Assembly (NCBI GenBank): GCA_036160575.1 | Contig: JAYYDT010000015.1 | Coordinates: forward strand, 1 to 47,124 | Length of the DNA stretch: 47,124 bases | Direction of reading: 5' to 3' | Source: TMED26 sp002694075 | GTDB lineage: Bacteria; Pseudomonadota; Alphaproteobacteria; Thalassobaculales; Thalassobaculaceae | In this document: positions 25,278 to 33,732 of the stretch, in pieces | How the letters are laid out: each line of letters opens with the position of its first letter | Numbering within the stretch: position 1 is the first letter of the stretch | Program-made: the position numbers and the translations under genes | The notes under the pieces: model-generated | Told to the model about the DNA's origin: nothing | Databases searched by the model: none | Seen by the model: the letters and a program-made list of their open reading frames with translations, nothing else

Positions 25278-27941
25278 ATGGAATTGCTTTTTCTGCTGCT
25301 CCTCGTCGGCCTCATGGCCGCCGCCTTGGCCTCCGGCTTTCCGGTCGCCTTCGCCCTGCCCGGTTCGGCGATCTTAACGATCGGCCTGGCGGCCGCGGCC
25401 GGCGGCCTCTTCGCCGGCCACCCCGACGCCTATTTCGCCCAGGGCGGGCCGATGAACTGGCTCACCGCCGGGACCACCAACCTGCGCGGTATCTATTGGG
25501 AGGTTGAACGCGACACCCTGATCGCGATTCCCTTGTTCGTGTTCATGGGGATCATGCTGCAGCGCTCGAAAATCGCCGAGGACCTGCTGGTCGCGATGGC
25601 CCAGTTGTTTGGACCGATCCGCGGCGGCTTGGGCATTTCGGTGGTCTTCGTCGGCGCCTTACTGGCCGCCACCACCGGCATTGTCGGCGCGACCGTGGTG
25701 GCGATGGGGTTGATCTCGCTGCCGGCCATGTTACGCAACAATTACTCCCATTCGCTGGCCACCGGCACGATTGCCGCCTCCGGCACCCTTGGCCAGATTA
25801 TCCCGCCGTCCATCGTGCTGATCATCCTCGCCGATCAATTGGCCAGCGCCGTCGATCAGGCCGGCATGTCGCGCACCGCCTATTACAAGGCGACGACCGG
25901 CAATTTCGCCCTGCCCAGCGAGTTCGGCGTCGCCTCGACCAGCGCCGGCGATATGTTCATGGGCGCGCTGTTGCCGGGTTTGGTTCTGGTCGCCTTGTAC
26001 ATGATCTATATCCTGGTGGCCTCCTATCTGAACCCTAAACTGGCGCCAGCGGTAGCCTATGACGGGAAATACGACCGCACCTTCCTGATCCGCGTGCTGC
26101 TCGCCCTGCTGCCGCCGCTGACCCTGATTTTCCTGGTTTTGGGCTCGATCATCACCGGCATCGCGACCGTCAACCAGGCCGGCGCGATCGGTGCCGCCGG
26201 CGCCCTGGTGATGGCCGGTTACCGCTTGTACGAGGGCCGCCGGGGGGCGTTCTACCCAGCGATCCTGGCGCTGGTCTCGGTGGTCGCCATCCTGGTGGTG
26301 ATCAATGTGTTCTCGGTCAATGTGAAGGAAATTCAGGACAGCACCGATGTCCTCGGCATCACCTTGGCCGCCATCGCCGTGTTCTTTTTCGTGATCGCCC
26401 TGGGGTGGAGCGGATACCGCACCTTGAAGATCGACCAGACCATGCAGGGTGTGATGATGGAGACCGCCAAAACCACTTCGTTGGTGTTCATCATCCTGCT
26501 CGGCGCGGCGATGTTGACCGCCGCCTTCCGCGCGTTCGGCGGCGAGGAATTGGTGCGCGATTTTCTGACCGGCTTGCCGGGTGGGTTTTGGACGCAATTC
26601 ATCATCGTCATGGCGGTGATTTTCGTCCTCGGCTTCTTTCTCGATTTCATCGAAATCGCCGTGGTGGTGGTGCCGATTGTCGCGCCGATCCTGCTATCCG
26701 ACCCATCGGCCAACGTCACCGCCGTGTGGCTGGGCGTGATGATCGGCTTGAACATCCAAACCTCGTTCCTGACCCCGCCCTTCGGGTTCGCCCTGTTCTA
26801 CCTGCGCGGGGTGGCGCCGGCGATTGTGCGCACGGTGTCGATGTACAAAGGTGTGATCCCTTTCATCGCCTTGCAATTGTTGGCCCTGGTGATCGTCGGC
26901 GGCTTCCCGCAACTGGTGAATTACCTGCCGACCCGCCTGTCATTGACCGCCGAAACCTCGCCGCCGCCGAAAAATCCACGCCTGCAGCTTTGCCTCGAAG
27001 ATTATGTCTCCGAGCGTTTCGCCGCCGATGGTGCCGCCCTGCGCGCCCGTCTCGAGGCGGCGGCGGCCTGGGACCTCGACAAATTGCCGAAATCCCTGCG
27101 CGGTTCGGTCGAGGGCGGCTTGAAACAGGCGATGGCCAGCTTTGACAAATTGGCGGCCGCGCAAGCCGCCAGTGCGGCCGTGACCGCCGCCAGCGACGAT
27201 TACCGCAGCGTTCAACGGCCGGCCCGGCGCATCGAACTGGCCCTCAAGGCGCTCGACGGCGAAACCAAGGATGTCAAAAAGGAATACGACCGGCTGAAAC
27301 GCAAGCTTGGCGATGATGATTCGAAAGTCGTCGCCCTGGCCGCCGAACTGGAAGTGCTCGGCACCCGCCGCGCCTCGCTTGCCGCGGACTTGCCGGCCGG
27401 CTGGGCGGCGTTGTCAAAATCCTTCGGCCAATTGGTCAAGGACGAGAAAAAGGCCCGCATGATGTATCGGCGGACGGTCGACAACGCCTATACGCCTATC
27501 GCCACCCTGCGCCGGGCGATCGAGGATGCCGACACGCTGGCCGCCCTGGAACCACGGTTGGGCGGCCTGGCCGACGCCATTGTCACGCAAGACGCCAAAA
27601 CCGCGATGGCGACCATCAAAACGGCTGAATCAGCGGTCGGCAAAGTGGCCGAGGCCGGTAAACTGCGCGCCGCCCTATCGAAAGTGCGGCGGGCCTTGCG
27701 CGGCAAAAACCCGGACCCGGCGAAAGCGCAAAAGCAGTTGATCAAAGCGCTCAGCTTGTTTGACAGCGAGGTCGCCTGGCGCCGCGCCGCCGCCGACGGC
27801 TTGCTCGATGAGGTTCGGGCGCTCGACGCCGCCATGGCCGGCACCATCGGCCTGCGGATGCAAGCTAAACTGCCGCGCGAAGTGGCCCTCTACCTGGCCA
27901 GTTGCACCGCCGGTCACCGCGATATCTCGCCCTATTTCTGA
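25278..27941 (+). CDS. dctM: TRAP transporter large permease DctM fused to a C-terminal helical domain
   Basis: 887 aa, far above the usual 425-560. Residues 1 to about 553 form the DctM ion-transporter core: IPLFVFMGIMLQRSKIAEDLL, TTGIVGATVVAMGLISLP, ATGTIAASGTLGQIIPPSI, and QTSFLTPPFGFALFYLRGVAP near the end. The usual ATPTEA motif reads ATVNQA. Two extra hydrophobic segments follow it (about 327-347 and 353-375). Residues about 554-887 are soluble, rich in Ala, Lys, Glu and Asp, and helical, with a coiled-coil-like stretch near 655-705. I recognise no family there. The 3' end overlaps the convergent MFS gene by 10 bp. The whole is one uninterrupted frame. Confidence 0.9.
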   Translation: MELLFLLLLVGLMAAALASGFPVAFALPGSAILTIGLAAAAGGLFAGHPDAYFAQGGPMNWLTAGTTNLRGIYWEVERDTLIAIPLFVFMGIMLQRSKIAEDLLVAMAQLFGPIRGGLGISVVFVGALLAATTGIVGATVVAMGLISLPAMLRNNYSHSLATGTIAASGTLGQIIPPSIVLIILADQLASAVDQAGMSRTAYYKATTGNFALPSEFGVASTSAGDMFMGALLPGLVLVALYMIYILVASYLNPKLAPAVAYDGKYDRTFLIRVLLALLPPLTLIFLVLGSIITGIATVNQAGAIGAAGALVMAGYRLYEGRRGAFYPAILALVSVVAILVVINVFSVNVKEIQDSTDVLGITLAAIAVFFFVIALGWSGYRTLKIDQTMQGVMMETAKTTSLVFIILLGAAMLTAAFRAFGGEELVRDFLTGLPGGFWTQFIIVMAVIFVLGFFLDFIEIAVVVVPIVAPILLSDPSANVTAVWLGVMIGLNIQTSFLTPPFGFALFYLRGVAPAIVRTVSMYKGVIPFIALQLLALVIVGGFPQLVNYLPTRLSLTAETSPPPKNPRLQLCLEDYVSERFAADGAALRARLEAAAAWDLDKLPKSLRGSVEGGLKQAMASFDKLAAAQAASAAVTAASDDYRSVQRPARRIELALKALDGETKDVKKEYDRLKRKLGDDDSKVVALAAELEVLGTRRASLAADLPAGWAALSKSFGQLVKDEKKARMMYRRTVDNAYTPIATLRRAIEDADTLAALEPRLGGLADAIVTQDAKTAMATIKTAESAVGKVAEAGKLRAALSKVRRALRGKNPDPAKAQKQLIKALSLFDSEVAWRRAAADGLLDEVRALDAAMAGTIGLRMQAKLPREVALYLASCTAGHRDISPYF

Positions 27942-29209
27942 GGATGCGGGGCGGTGAACATCAGCGCCGCCAATCCGGCGCTGAGGGCCAGAATGGTGAA
28001 TACCCGCAGGGAAAGTTGATAATCGCCGGTCAAGTCATGCAACACGCCTGACAGCACCGGCCCCATCGCTTGACCGCCGACCTGGGCCGACAAGGCGACG
28101 CCGCGAATGGCGCCGAAACTGCGCCGGCCAAAGGCGTCGGCCCAGGCGATCGGCGGCACGGTCAGCAAACCGCCAATGCCGACCCCGAACAGGGCCGAGG
28201 CGAGATAGGCCAGCCACGGCCCGTCGATAAACGTCATCAACGCGCTGGCGCCGGCCAGGCAAAGTGCCGCCGCCACCAAAACCAAGCGCGCGCCAACCGG
28301 GCGCACCAGCGGGCCGACGACAAAGCCAATAACACCGGAAATCGCTGAAAAGGTGCTGACCACGGTCGCCGCGACGGTGGCGTTCAGGCCTATTTCGATG
28401 AGATGCGGGGCCTGGTGCAGGCTAACGCCGGCCTGCACCGGATAGGCCAGAAAGGTGAACAGCAGCAGCGCCCAAAAGGCGCGGGTACCCATCGCTTGGC
28501 GGCGGGTGAACGCCGGCTCTGCGGCGGCCGCTCGCGCCGCATCGTCGGTGCCGCCGAGCGCCGGCCCGCCATCCGGTTGCAGGCCGAGATCCTCCGGCCG
28601 GCGGGCCAACAAAAACACGGTCGGGAAAAACGCCACCACCATCACCGTGCCGCCGATCGCCAGCCAACCCCACCGCCAATCGCCACCTGCGGTCATGGCG
28701 AAATGGCCGATCAAGGGCATCGCCGTCAGGCCGACCATCAGCCAGAGGGTCGAGATGGAGGTGGCCATCGGCCGCAACCGCACAAACCAATTGTTCAGCG
28801 CCCCGTAGATACCGAGATCGAAGGGACCGGCGAAACTGGTCCGGGCGAGGCAAAAAAACACATAGAAGAGCAGCAAGCTTTCGGCCGCCGCCAGCGCCGC
28901 GCAGCCCACCGCCATCGCCAGCACCGCCGCCGCCAGCATGGCCCGCGCGCCATGCCGGTCGACCAACGGACCCAATAAGGGCGAAGTCAGCGCGGCAATC
29001 ACCCCGGCCAGCGACACGGCACCTGAAATCGCGGTCCGCGACCAGCCCAGTTCGGCGGTCATCGGGGCGATGAAAATCGACAGGGTGGCGACCGCCGCGC
29101 CTTGCCGGGCGAAACTGACGGCGCAGATCACCGCCAAAATCACCCAGCCATAAAAAAAAGGCGTGCGACCCGCCAAAAAGCCTGGCAGTCCGCGCCCCAG
29201 GGCGGCCAC
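27932..29209 (-). CDS. MFS transporter (monocarboxylate-carrier-like)
   Basis: 425 aa from GTG 29209. This start sits 2 bases after the amidase stop and gives a protein beginning just before the first helix (TPFFYGWVILAVICAVSF). The frame is open upstream to 29395, but that part is amidase sequence in another frame. About 12 membrane helices. The N-terminal GWSRTAISGAVSLAG and the GPLVDRHGAR loop between helices 2 and 3 are typical of MCT/oxalate-formate-type MFS carriers of organic anions. It is the last gene of an MFS-amidase-MFS operon and ends 10 bp inside dctM. Confidence 0.88.
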   Translation of the reverse strand: MAALGRGLPGFLAGRTPFFYGWVILAVICAVSFARQGAAVATLSIFIAPMTAELGWSRTAISGAVSLAGVIAALTSPLLGPLVDRHGARAMLAAAVLAMAVGCAALAAAESLLLFYVFFCLARTSFAGPFDLGIYGALNNWFVRLRPMATSISTLWLMVGLTAMPLIGHFAMTAGGDWRWGWLAIGGTVMVVAFFPTVFLLARRPEDLGLQPDGGPALGGTDDAARAAAAEPAFTRRQAMGTRAFWALLLFTFLAYPVQAGVSLHQAPHLIEIGLNATVAATVVSTFSAISGVIGFVVGPLVRPVGARLVLVAAALCLAGASALMTFIDGPWLAYLASALFGVGIGGLLTVPPIAWADAFGRRSFGAIRGVALSAQVGGQAMGPVLSGVLHDLTGDYQLSLRVFTILALSAGLAALMFTAPHPQK

Positions 29210-29211
29210 CG

Positions 29212-30663
29212 TCAGTAGCCCGGCGGGGCTTGGAAGCCGCCGACCACGTCGGCCATCAGGCGCGCGAAATGGATCGCCGAAAGATCGTGAAAGCGCTTGG
29301 CGACAATCTGCAGGCCACACGGCAAGCCATCGCCGACCAGCCCCGCCGGCGCCACCGTCGACGGCAAATAAGCCATGTTCGGATAGCCGGCCCAAAACAA
29401 TTGGTCGGTCACCGGCTGGCGCCCGCCATTGATCGGGATGGTCCGGTCGGCGCGCTCGCCCGCCTGGTCATGGGGAAAAGCGGTCGAGGCGGCGATCGGG
29501 CAGAGCAGCAAATCGTATTCCCCGAACCAAGCGTCCCACGCCTCCATCATCCGGTAGCGTTTCTCGTTCAACGCCAGCCAATCGTAGTGGCTGAGCGCGA
29601 CGCCCCGGTCGACCACCGTGCGGTAGGACCAGTCATCGGGGTCGGCGGTCGCCGCCCGCGCCGCGTGCTCGGCGAATTCATCGGCCGTCGTATGGGCGCC
29701 GGTGGCGCTGCGCAGCAGCAAAAGATAGGTCCGGAAAGCGTCGACCGTGTCAATCGCTGGGCGGGCCCCCTCGACCACCGTCACCCCGGCCCGGGCCAAG
29801 GCGTCGACGGTGTTCTGCAATTGGCCGGTCAGTGCGTCGTCCTGCACGCAATTGGGATCGGTCAGCATGACGCCGACCTTGAAATCGCTCAGGCGGCGGC
29901 GCGGCGCGGCCGGCAGCTCCAGGCGCCAGCCGACCGCCTCCTGCGGGTCGGGGCCGGCCATCACCTGGAGCGCGACCTCCAAATCATCGGCCGAGCGGGC
30001 CAAGGGGCCGATCACGCACAGGTCGTCCTCGGCCAATTCGCCCGGCCAAAGAACGCCGCGCGACCGCAAAATGTTAAACGTCGGCTTATGGCCATAGACT
30101 CCACAGTAATGGGCGGGATTGCGGATCGAGGCGCCAATGTCGCTGCCGGCTTCCAAGGCGGTCAAACCGGCCGCCAGGGCCGCCGCCGACCCGCCGGAGG
30201 AGCCGCCCGGCACGCGGGTGACATCCCAGGGATTGTTGGTGGTCCCGTAAATGGCGTTGAAACTTTGCCAATCCGCCAAATGGCGAGGCACATTGGTTTT
30301 GCCGAAGATCACCGCGCCGGCGTTTTTGAGACGGGCGACGGCCAGGGAATCTTCGGCCGCCACATTGTCCTTGAACACCGGATCGCCCCAGGTGCTCGGC
30401 GAACCGGCCCAATCATAGGCTTCCTTGACGGTCATTGGCACGCCATGAAGCGGCCCCCAATCGGTGCCGGCGGCAAGCGCCGCGTCGGCGGCGTCGGCAT
30501 GCGCGCGGGCGGCGGCGTCATCGCGCCAGACGATAGCGTTGAGGGCGCCAGCATGTTGATCGGCGCGGGCCAGGAATAGGTCCAAAAGCTCTCGCGCCGA
30601 AATTTCCCGCGTCTTAATTTTGGCGGCCAAGGACACCGCGCTGTCGAACCATAATTCAGTCAT
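29212..30663 (-). CDS. Amidase signature family hydrolase
   Basis: 483 aa. Complete Ser-cisSer-Lys amidase: catalytic Lys in VPMTVKEAYDW (about residue 80), the Gly/Ser-rich signature PGGSSGGSAAALAAG with the cis-Ser, and the nucleophile Ser in GSDIGASIRNPAHYCG (about 180). It hydrolyses carboxamides to the acid and ammonia. The substrate is unknown; the flanking MFS carriers suggest an imported or exported amide or its acid. ATG 30663 is chosen for AGGAGCGAGATC upstream. It overlaps the 3' end of the upstream MFS gene by 8 bp and is followed by another MFS gene. Confidence 0.93.
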   Translation of the reverse strand: MTELWFDSAVSLAAKIKTREISARELLDLFLARADQHAGALNAIVWRDDAAARAHADAADAALAAGTDWGPLHGVPMTVKEAYDWAGSPSTWGDPVFKDNVAAEDSLAVARLKNAGAVIFGKTNVPRHLADWQSFNAIYGTTNNPWDVTRVPGGSSGGSAAALAAGLTALEAGSDIGASIRNPAHYCGVYGHKPTFNILRSRGVLWPGELAEDDLCVIGPLARSADDLEVALQVMAGPDPQEAVGWRLELPAAPRRRLSDFKVGVMLTDPNCVQDDALTGQLQNTVDALARAGVTVVEGARPAIDTVDAFRTYLLLLRSATGAHTTADEFAEHAARAATADPDDWSYRTVVDRGVALSHYDWLALNEKRYRMMEAWDAWFGEYDLLLCPIAASTAFPHDQAGERADRTIPINGGRQPVTDQLFWAGYPNMAYLPSTVAPAGLVGDGLPCGLQIVAKRFHDLSAIHFARLMADVVGGFQAPPGY

Positions 30664-31954
30664 TTTGATCTCGCTCCTGTGGGACGGCCGCCGACCGTTG
30701 AGGGAGGCCAGCGCGGCGCAGGTCGGTGACCAGCCAGAACAAGCTGGCCGCCGCCACGATGCTAGCCAATGAAAACACAAAATTCATCCCATAGCCGCCG
30801 GTCAGATCATGCAGCAACCCGGCCGCCACCGCGCCGCCACCGGCGCCCAGGCCCTGGCCGATGGAAATGGTGCCGATCACGGCGCCCAGGCCGGGACCGG
30901 CGAAACGGCGCGCCGCCACCGCCTGAATGATCGGGCTACGCACGCCCATGGTGCCACCGATGCAGATCACATAACCGGCGATCATGGCCCAAGTCGGCCA
31001 CACTTGGACCAGCGCCAAGCAAATGACGCCCAGCGCGGTGAAAACATAGGAAAGCGTCGCGATCACCGCCGCGCCGAAGCGATCGGCGGCATAGCCCACC
31101 ATCATCATGCCCAGGCAGGTCATCACCCCTGTCGCGCCAAAGGCACCGGCCGCCTCGATCGGCGCGAAGCCCTGGGCGACCAGAAAGGCGACTGACTGCA
31201 AGGTGACCGAATAAACCCCGAAACCGGTGAACAAATAGGCGAAGGCCAGGGCCCAGAAGGCGGGCGTTCGCGCCGCCGCCGCCAACGGCGCCAAAACCGA
31301 GGCCAAATCGCTGGCGGTGGCCGCGCTTAACGGACCGGCCGCCGAGTCCGCCCGACCGCGGGCCAAGCGCGCCCACGGCAAAATCAAAACCAGCGGCAAA
31401 AAACCCGCAAACAACAGCGCCACCGCGCCATAGCTCAGGCGCCAGCCGTGCGCGGCGATCAACAATTCAGCGACCGGCGCGAAAAACAACGCGCCGAACC
31501 CAAGGCCCGAGGACGCGATGCCCATCGCCGTGGTCAGGCGTCCGGAAAACCAACGGCCGATCAGGGCCGACGCCGGCACCAAGCCGACGGCGGCGGCCCC
31601 GACACCGCCGAGCACCCCCAGGAACAGGTAGAATTGCCACAGGCTGTCCAGCCAGCCGGTGGTGCCATAACCCAAAACGAGGCAACTTAGCCCGAAACCA
31701 TAGGTCACCCGTGGACCGAAGCGATCGAACAAAATGCCGGCCAACGGCGAAGCCAGGGCGAAGGCGATCATCATGATCGCGTAAACCGAGGTCACTTGGC
31801 CGCGGTCCCACGCCAGATCGACGCTTAACGGCAACAGAAATACCGCGAAGCTTTCGCTGGCGCCGCGCGAAATGACGATCAAAATGAAAGACAGCGCCAC
31901 AACTCCGATCCCGATCCAGGGAGTCGAAGCGACACGCTCAGAAGGCGAAGGCAT
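30656..31954 (-). CDS. MFS transporter (monocarboxylate-carrier-like)
   Basis: 432 aa from ATG 31954. Earlier starts (ATG 31993) exist, but residues before MPSPSERVASTPWIGIG look non-family. About 12 hydrophobic helices. The helix 2-3 loop AGILFDRFGPRVTYGFG and the first-helix motif GASESFAVFLLPLSVDLAWDRGQV match the MCT-like/oxalate-formate carrier group, as does the other MFS in this operon. It is the first gene of MFS-amidase-MFS, reading away from the AT-rich region and the second TRAP operon. The substrate is unknown. Confidence 0.9.
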   Translation of the reverse strand: MPSPSERVASTPWIGIGVVALSFILIVISRGASESFAVFLLPLSVDLAWDRGQVTSVYAIMMIAFALASPLAGILFDRFGPRVTYGFGLSCLVLGYGTTGWLDSLWQFYLFLGVLGGVGAAAVGLVPASALIGRWFSGRLTTAMGIASSGLGFGALFFAPVAELLIAAHGWRLSYGAVALLFAGFLPLVLILPWARLARGRADSAAGPLSAATASDLASVLAPLAAAARTPAFWALAFAYLFTGFGVYSVTLQSVAFLVAQGFAPIEAAGAFGATGVMTCLGMMMVGYAADRFGAAVIATLSYVFTALGVICLALVQVWPTWAMIAGYVICIGGTMGVRSPIIQAVAARRFAGPGLGAVIGTISIGQGLGAGGGAVAAGLLHDLTGGYGMNFVFSLASIVAAASLFWLVTDLRRAGLPQRSAAVPQERDQND

Positions 31955-32534
31955 GAAACAGCCACATAAATATAAGTGACCCAAAGTTAGCATGCTTCTT
32001 TTAAAAACACAATATATCAAACCATAAGAAGATATTAGTTTGCGATTTCAGATTTTTAATAGAATAAAAGAACCAATCCATTATGAAAAATTTTCGTGCT
32101 TTATTTAAGAAAATTCATAAATTTTCTGAAGATTTAGTATTTACGCTGAATTCATAAATATTTCTCTTAATCTCAAGAGATCTGATAGAGGAAGCGCGTA
32201 AGGATATTGCAGACAAGGTGGCATATGGGTTCAATCGCCCTAAAAATTTTTTGTGGTCCAAGCCCGCATTGTTCGGCATGCGGTTTTGAACCATCGGCTC
32301 AGCAGATCCCACACGCGACCGCAAAAGTGTCCAATTTTAAATATGTTTGTCGCTGCGACACACAGAACATGCACCACCGAAATTAAATTATCGAAAAAAC
32401 TCATAATCCGAGCAAAAATCATCCTCGTTATGGGTTAACTCGGTTGACTTAGGGATTTTTTTGAGAGCACTCTTTATAGCGAACTAGGGAAAGACGCACC
32501 TATGTCGGGTGCGCCGAACTGGGAGTCTGAAAAG
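31955..32534. other. 580-bp AT-rich intergenic region between MFS and second TRAP operon
   Basis: Strikingly AT-rich compared with both flanks, especially 31975-32190, and without a convincing gene. It holds a direct repeat AATTCATAAAT at 32112-32122 and 32149-32159, with a third TTATGAA core in inverse orientation near 32081. Near the TRAP start there is a short 5'-UTR hairpin (CGCACC 32495-32500 with GGTGCG 32508-32513), then GGGAG at 32520-32524. It must contain promoters for both divergent operons, but I cannot fix -35/-10 boxes. Confidence 0.6.
32112..32159. repeat. Direct repeat pair in AT-rich control region
   Basis: AATTCATAAAT occurs at 32112-32122 and 32149-32159 (37 bp from start to start), both followed by a T-rich TTTC-like tail. 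These may be regulator sites for the TRAP operon, or chance in AT-rich DNA. Confidence 0.3.
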
Positions 32535-33590
32535 ATGAAATTCTCGTTTGTGAAGCAGGTTGCGGCCGTGGCGGCCACATGCGCCATTGCCCTTACTGTT
32601 GTTTCGGCCGATGCCGAAGCAAAAAAGGTCCGTTGGAAAATGCATTCTGCATTTGGGACTAATCTTGCTGTGATTGGGCCCGTTGGCCCGCGCATCAGCG
32701 GCATGATTAAAGATATGTCCGATGGCGACTTTGACGTTAAAGTTTTTGAGCCAGGTGCGTTAGCCGGTGGTTATGCTTATTATGATCCAGTAAGCCAAGG
32801 CGCCATTGACGCCGCTTATGGTACCCCCGGCGCCAACCAGGGCAAAAACGCCGCTCTGGCCTTCTTGTCGACCTGGCCGTTCGGCCCGGGCGCGCTCGAG
32901 TTCAACGCCTGGCTGCGCTATGGCGGTGGCATCGAGATCGGCAAGGAAATCTATGCCAAAGACGGCATGAACTACTTCTATTGTGGTATGATCCCGCCGG
33001 AAACCTCGGGCTGGTTCCGCAAGCCGATCAACAGCCTGGACGAGTTGAAGGGCCTGAAAATGCGCTTCTTCGGCATGGGCGCGCTGGTCATGCAGAAGTT
33101 TGGCGTCTCGACGCAGCAGCTCGCCGGTGGCGACATCTACCCGGCCCTCGAGCTGGGCACCATCGACGCGACCGAATTCGCCATGCCGGCTATCGACCGC
33201 TCGCTGGGCTTCTACCAAATCGCCAAGTACAACTACTTCCCCGGCTGGCACCAGCAGTCCACGACCAACGAAATCCTGGTCAACATGAAGAAGTGGGACA
33301 AGCTGCCGAAACAATACAAAGCCATGTTCGAAACCGCCTGCGCGGCCAACATCGCTTGGGAACTGGCCGAGGGCGAAGCCCTGCAGCCAGCAGCGATGAT
33401 CGCCAACGAGAAAGATGGCGTCAAAAATATGACTTGGCCGGACAGTGTCCTTGACCAGCTTCGGGCTGCCTGGAAAGAAGTACTTGCGGAGCAGGTTGCA
33501 TCTAACGCTGACGTCGCTCGTCTTTGGAAAAGCTACTCGGAATTCCACGAGCAATATAAGATTTGGGGTGAGCGCGGCTATTTGAAGTAA
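32535..33590 (+). CDS. dctP: TRAP transporter substrate-binding protein DctP (second system)
   Basis: 351 aa. A Sec signal peptide (MKFSFVKQVAAVAATCAIAL, cleavage near SADAEA) rather than the Tat signal of the first system. The conserved Arg is in GLKMRFFGMG. At the TakP-type ligand site it has ATEF (E214/F215) and PPETSGWF, where the first binding protein has ATEW and VQMGGW, so the ligand should differ. ATG 32535 follows GGGAG. Codon use is mosaic: AT-rich third positions to about 32810, GC-rich about 32815-33415, then AT-richer again. A hairpin separates it from dctQ. Confidence 0.93.
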   Translation: MKFSFVKQVAAVAATCAIALTVVSADAEAKKVRWKMHSAFGTNLAVIGPVGPRISGMIKDMSDGDFDVKVFEPGALAGGYAYYDPVSQGAIDAAYGTPGANQGKNAALAFLSTWPFGPGALEFNAWLRYGGGIEIGKEIYAKDGMNYFYCGMIPPETSGWFRKPINSLDELKGLKMRFFGMGALVMQKFGVSTQQLAGGDIYPALELGTIDATEFAMPAIDRSLGFYQIAKYNYFPGWHQQSTTNEILVNMKKWDKLPKQYKAMFETACAANIAWELAEGEALQPAAMIANEKDGVKNMTWPDSVLDQLRAAWKEVLAEQVASNADVARLWKSYSEFHEQYKIWGERGYLK

Positions 33591-33635
33591 GCCGTATTCA
33601 CCAGGCGCGGTATCAAGCGCGTGACCAATTGGGAG

Positions 33636-33664
33636 AACGGCGGCATTCGTGTCGCCGTTTTCTT
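33636..33664 (+). terminator. Hairpin with U-run between second dctP and dctQ
   Basis: AACGGCG (33636-33642) pairs with CGCCGTT (33653-33659) around a 10-base loop, followed by TTCTT. It lies 46 bases after the dctP stop. A weak terminator or attenuator at the same operon position as the hairpins in the first TRAP system. Confidence 0.55.
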
Positions 33665-33732
33665 CATGCGGAGAATATAAAACAGGCAAAGGGGCGGTTT
33701 AACGTCGCGTCTCTAGGGAGGACTGGGGAGAA

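Noticed and set aside
29230..30579. A 449-codon plus-strand open frame opposite the amidase
   Set aside because: Shadow of a clear amidase-signature gene; no family motif and no ribosome binding site.
31955..32534. AT-rich stretch considered as a mobile-element remnant or RNA gene
   Set aside because: No terminal inverted repeats, target duplication, transposase fragment or tRNA-like fold could be read.
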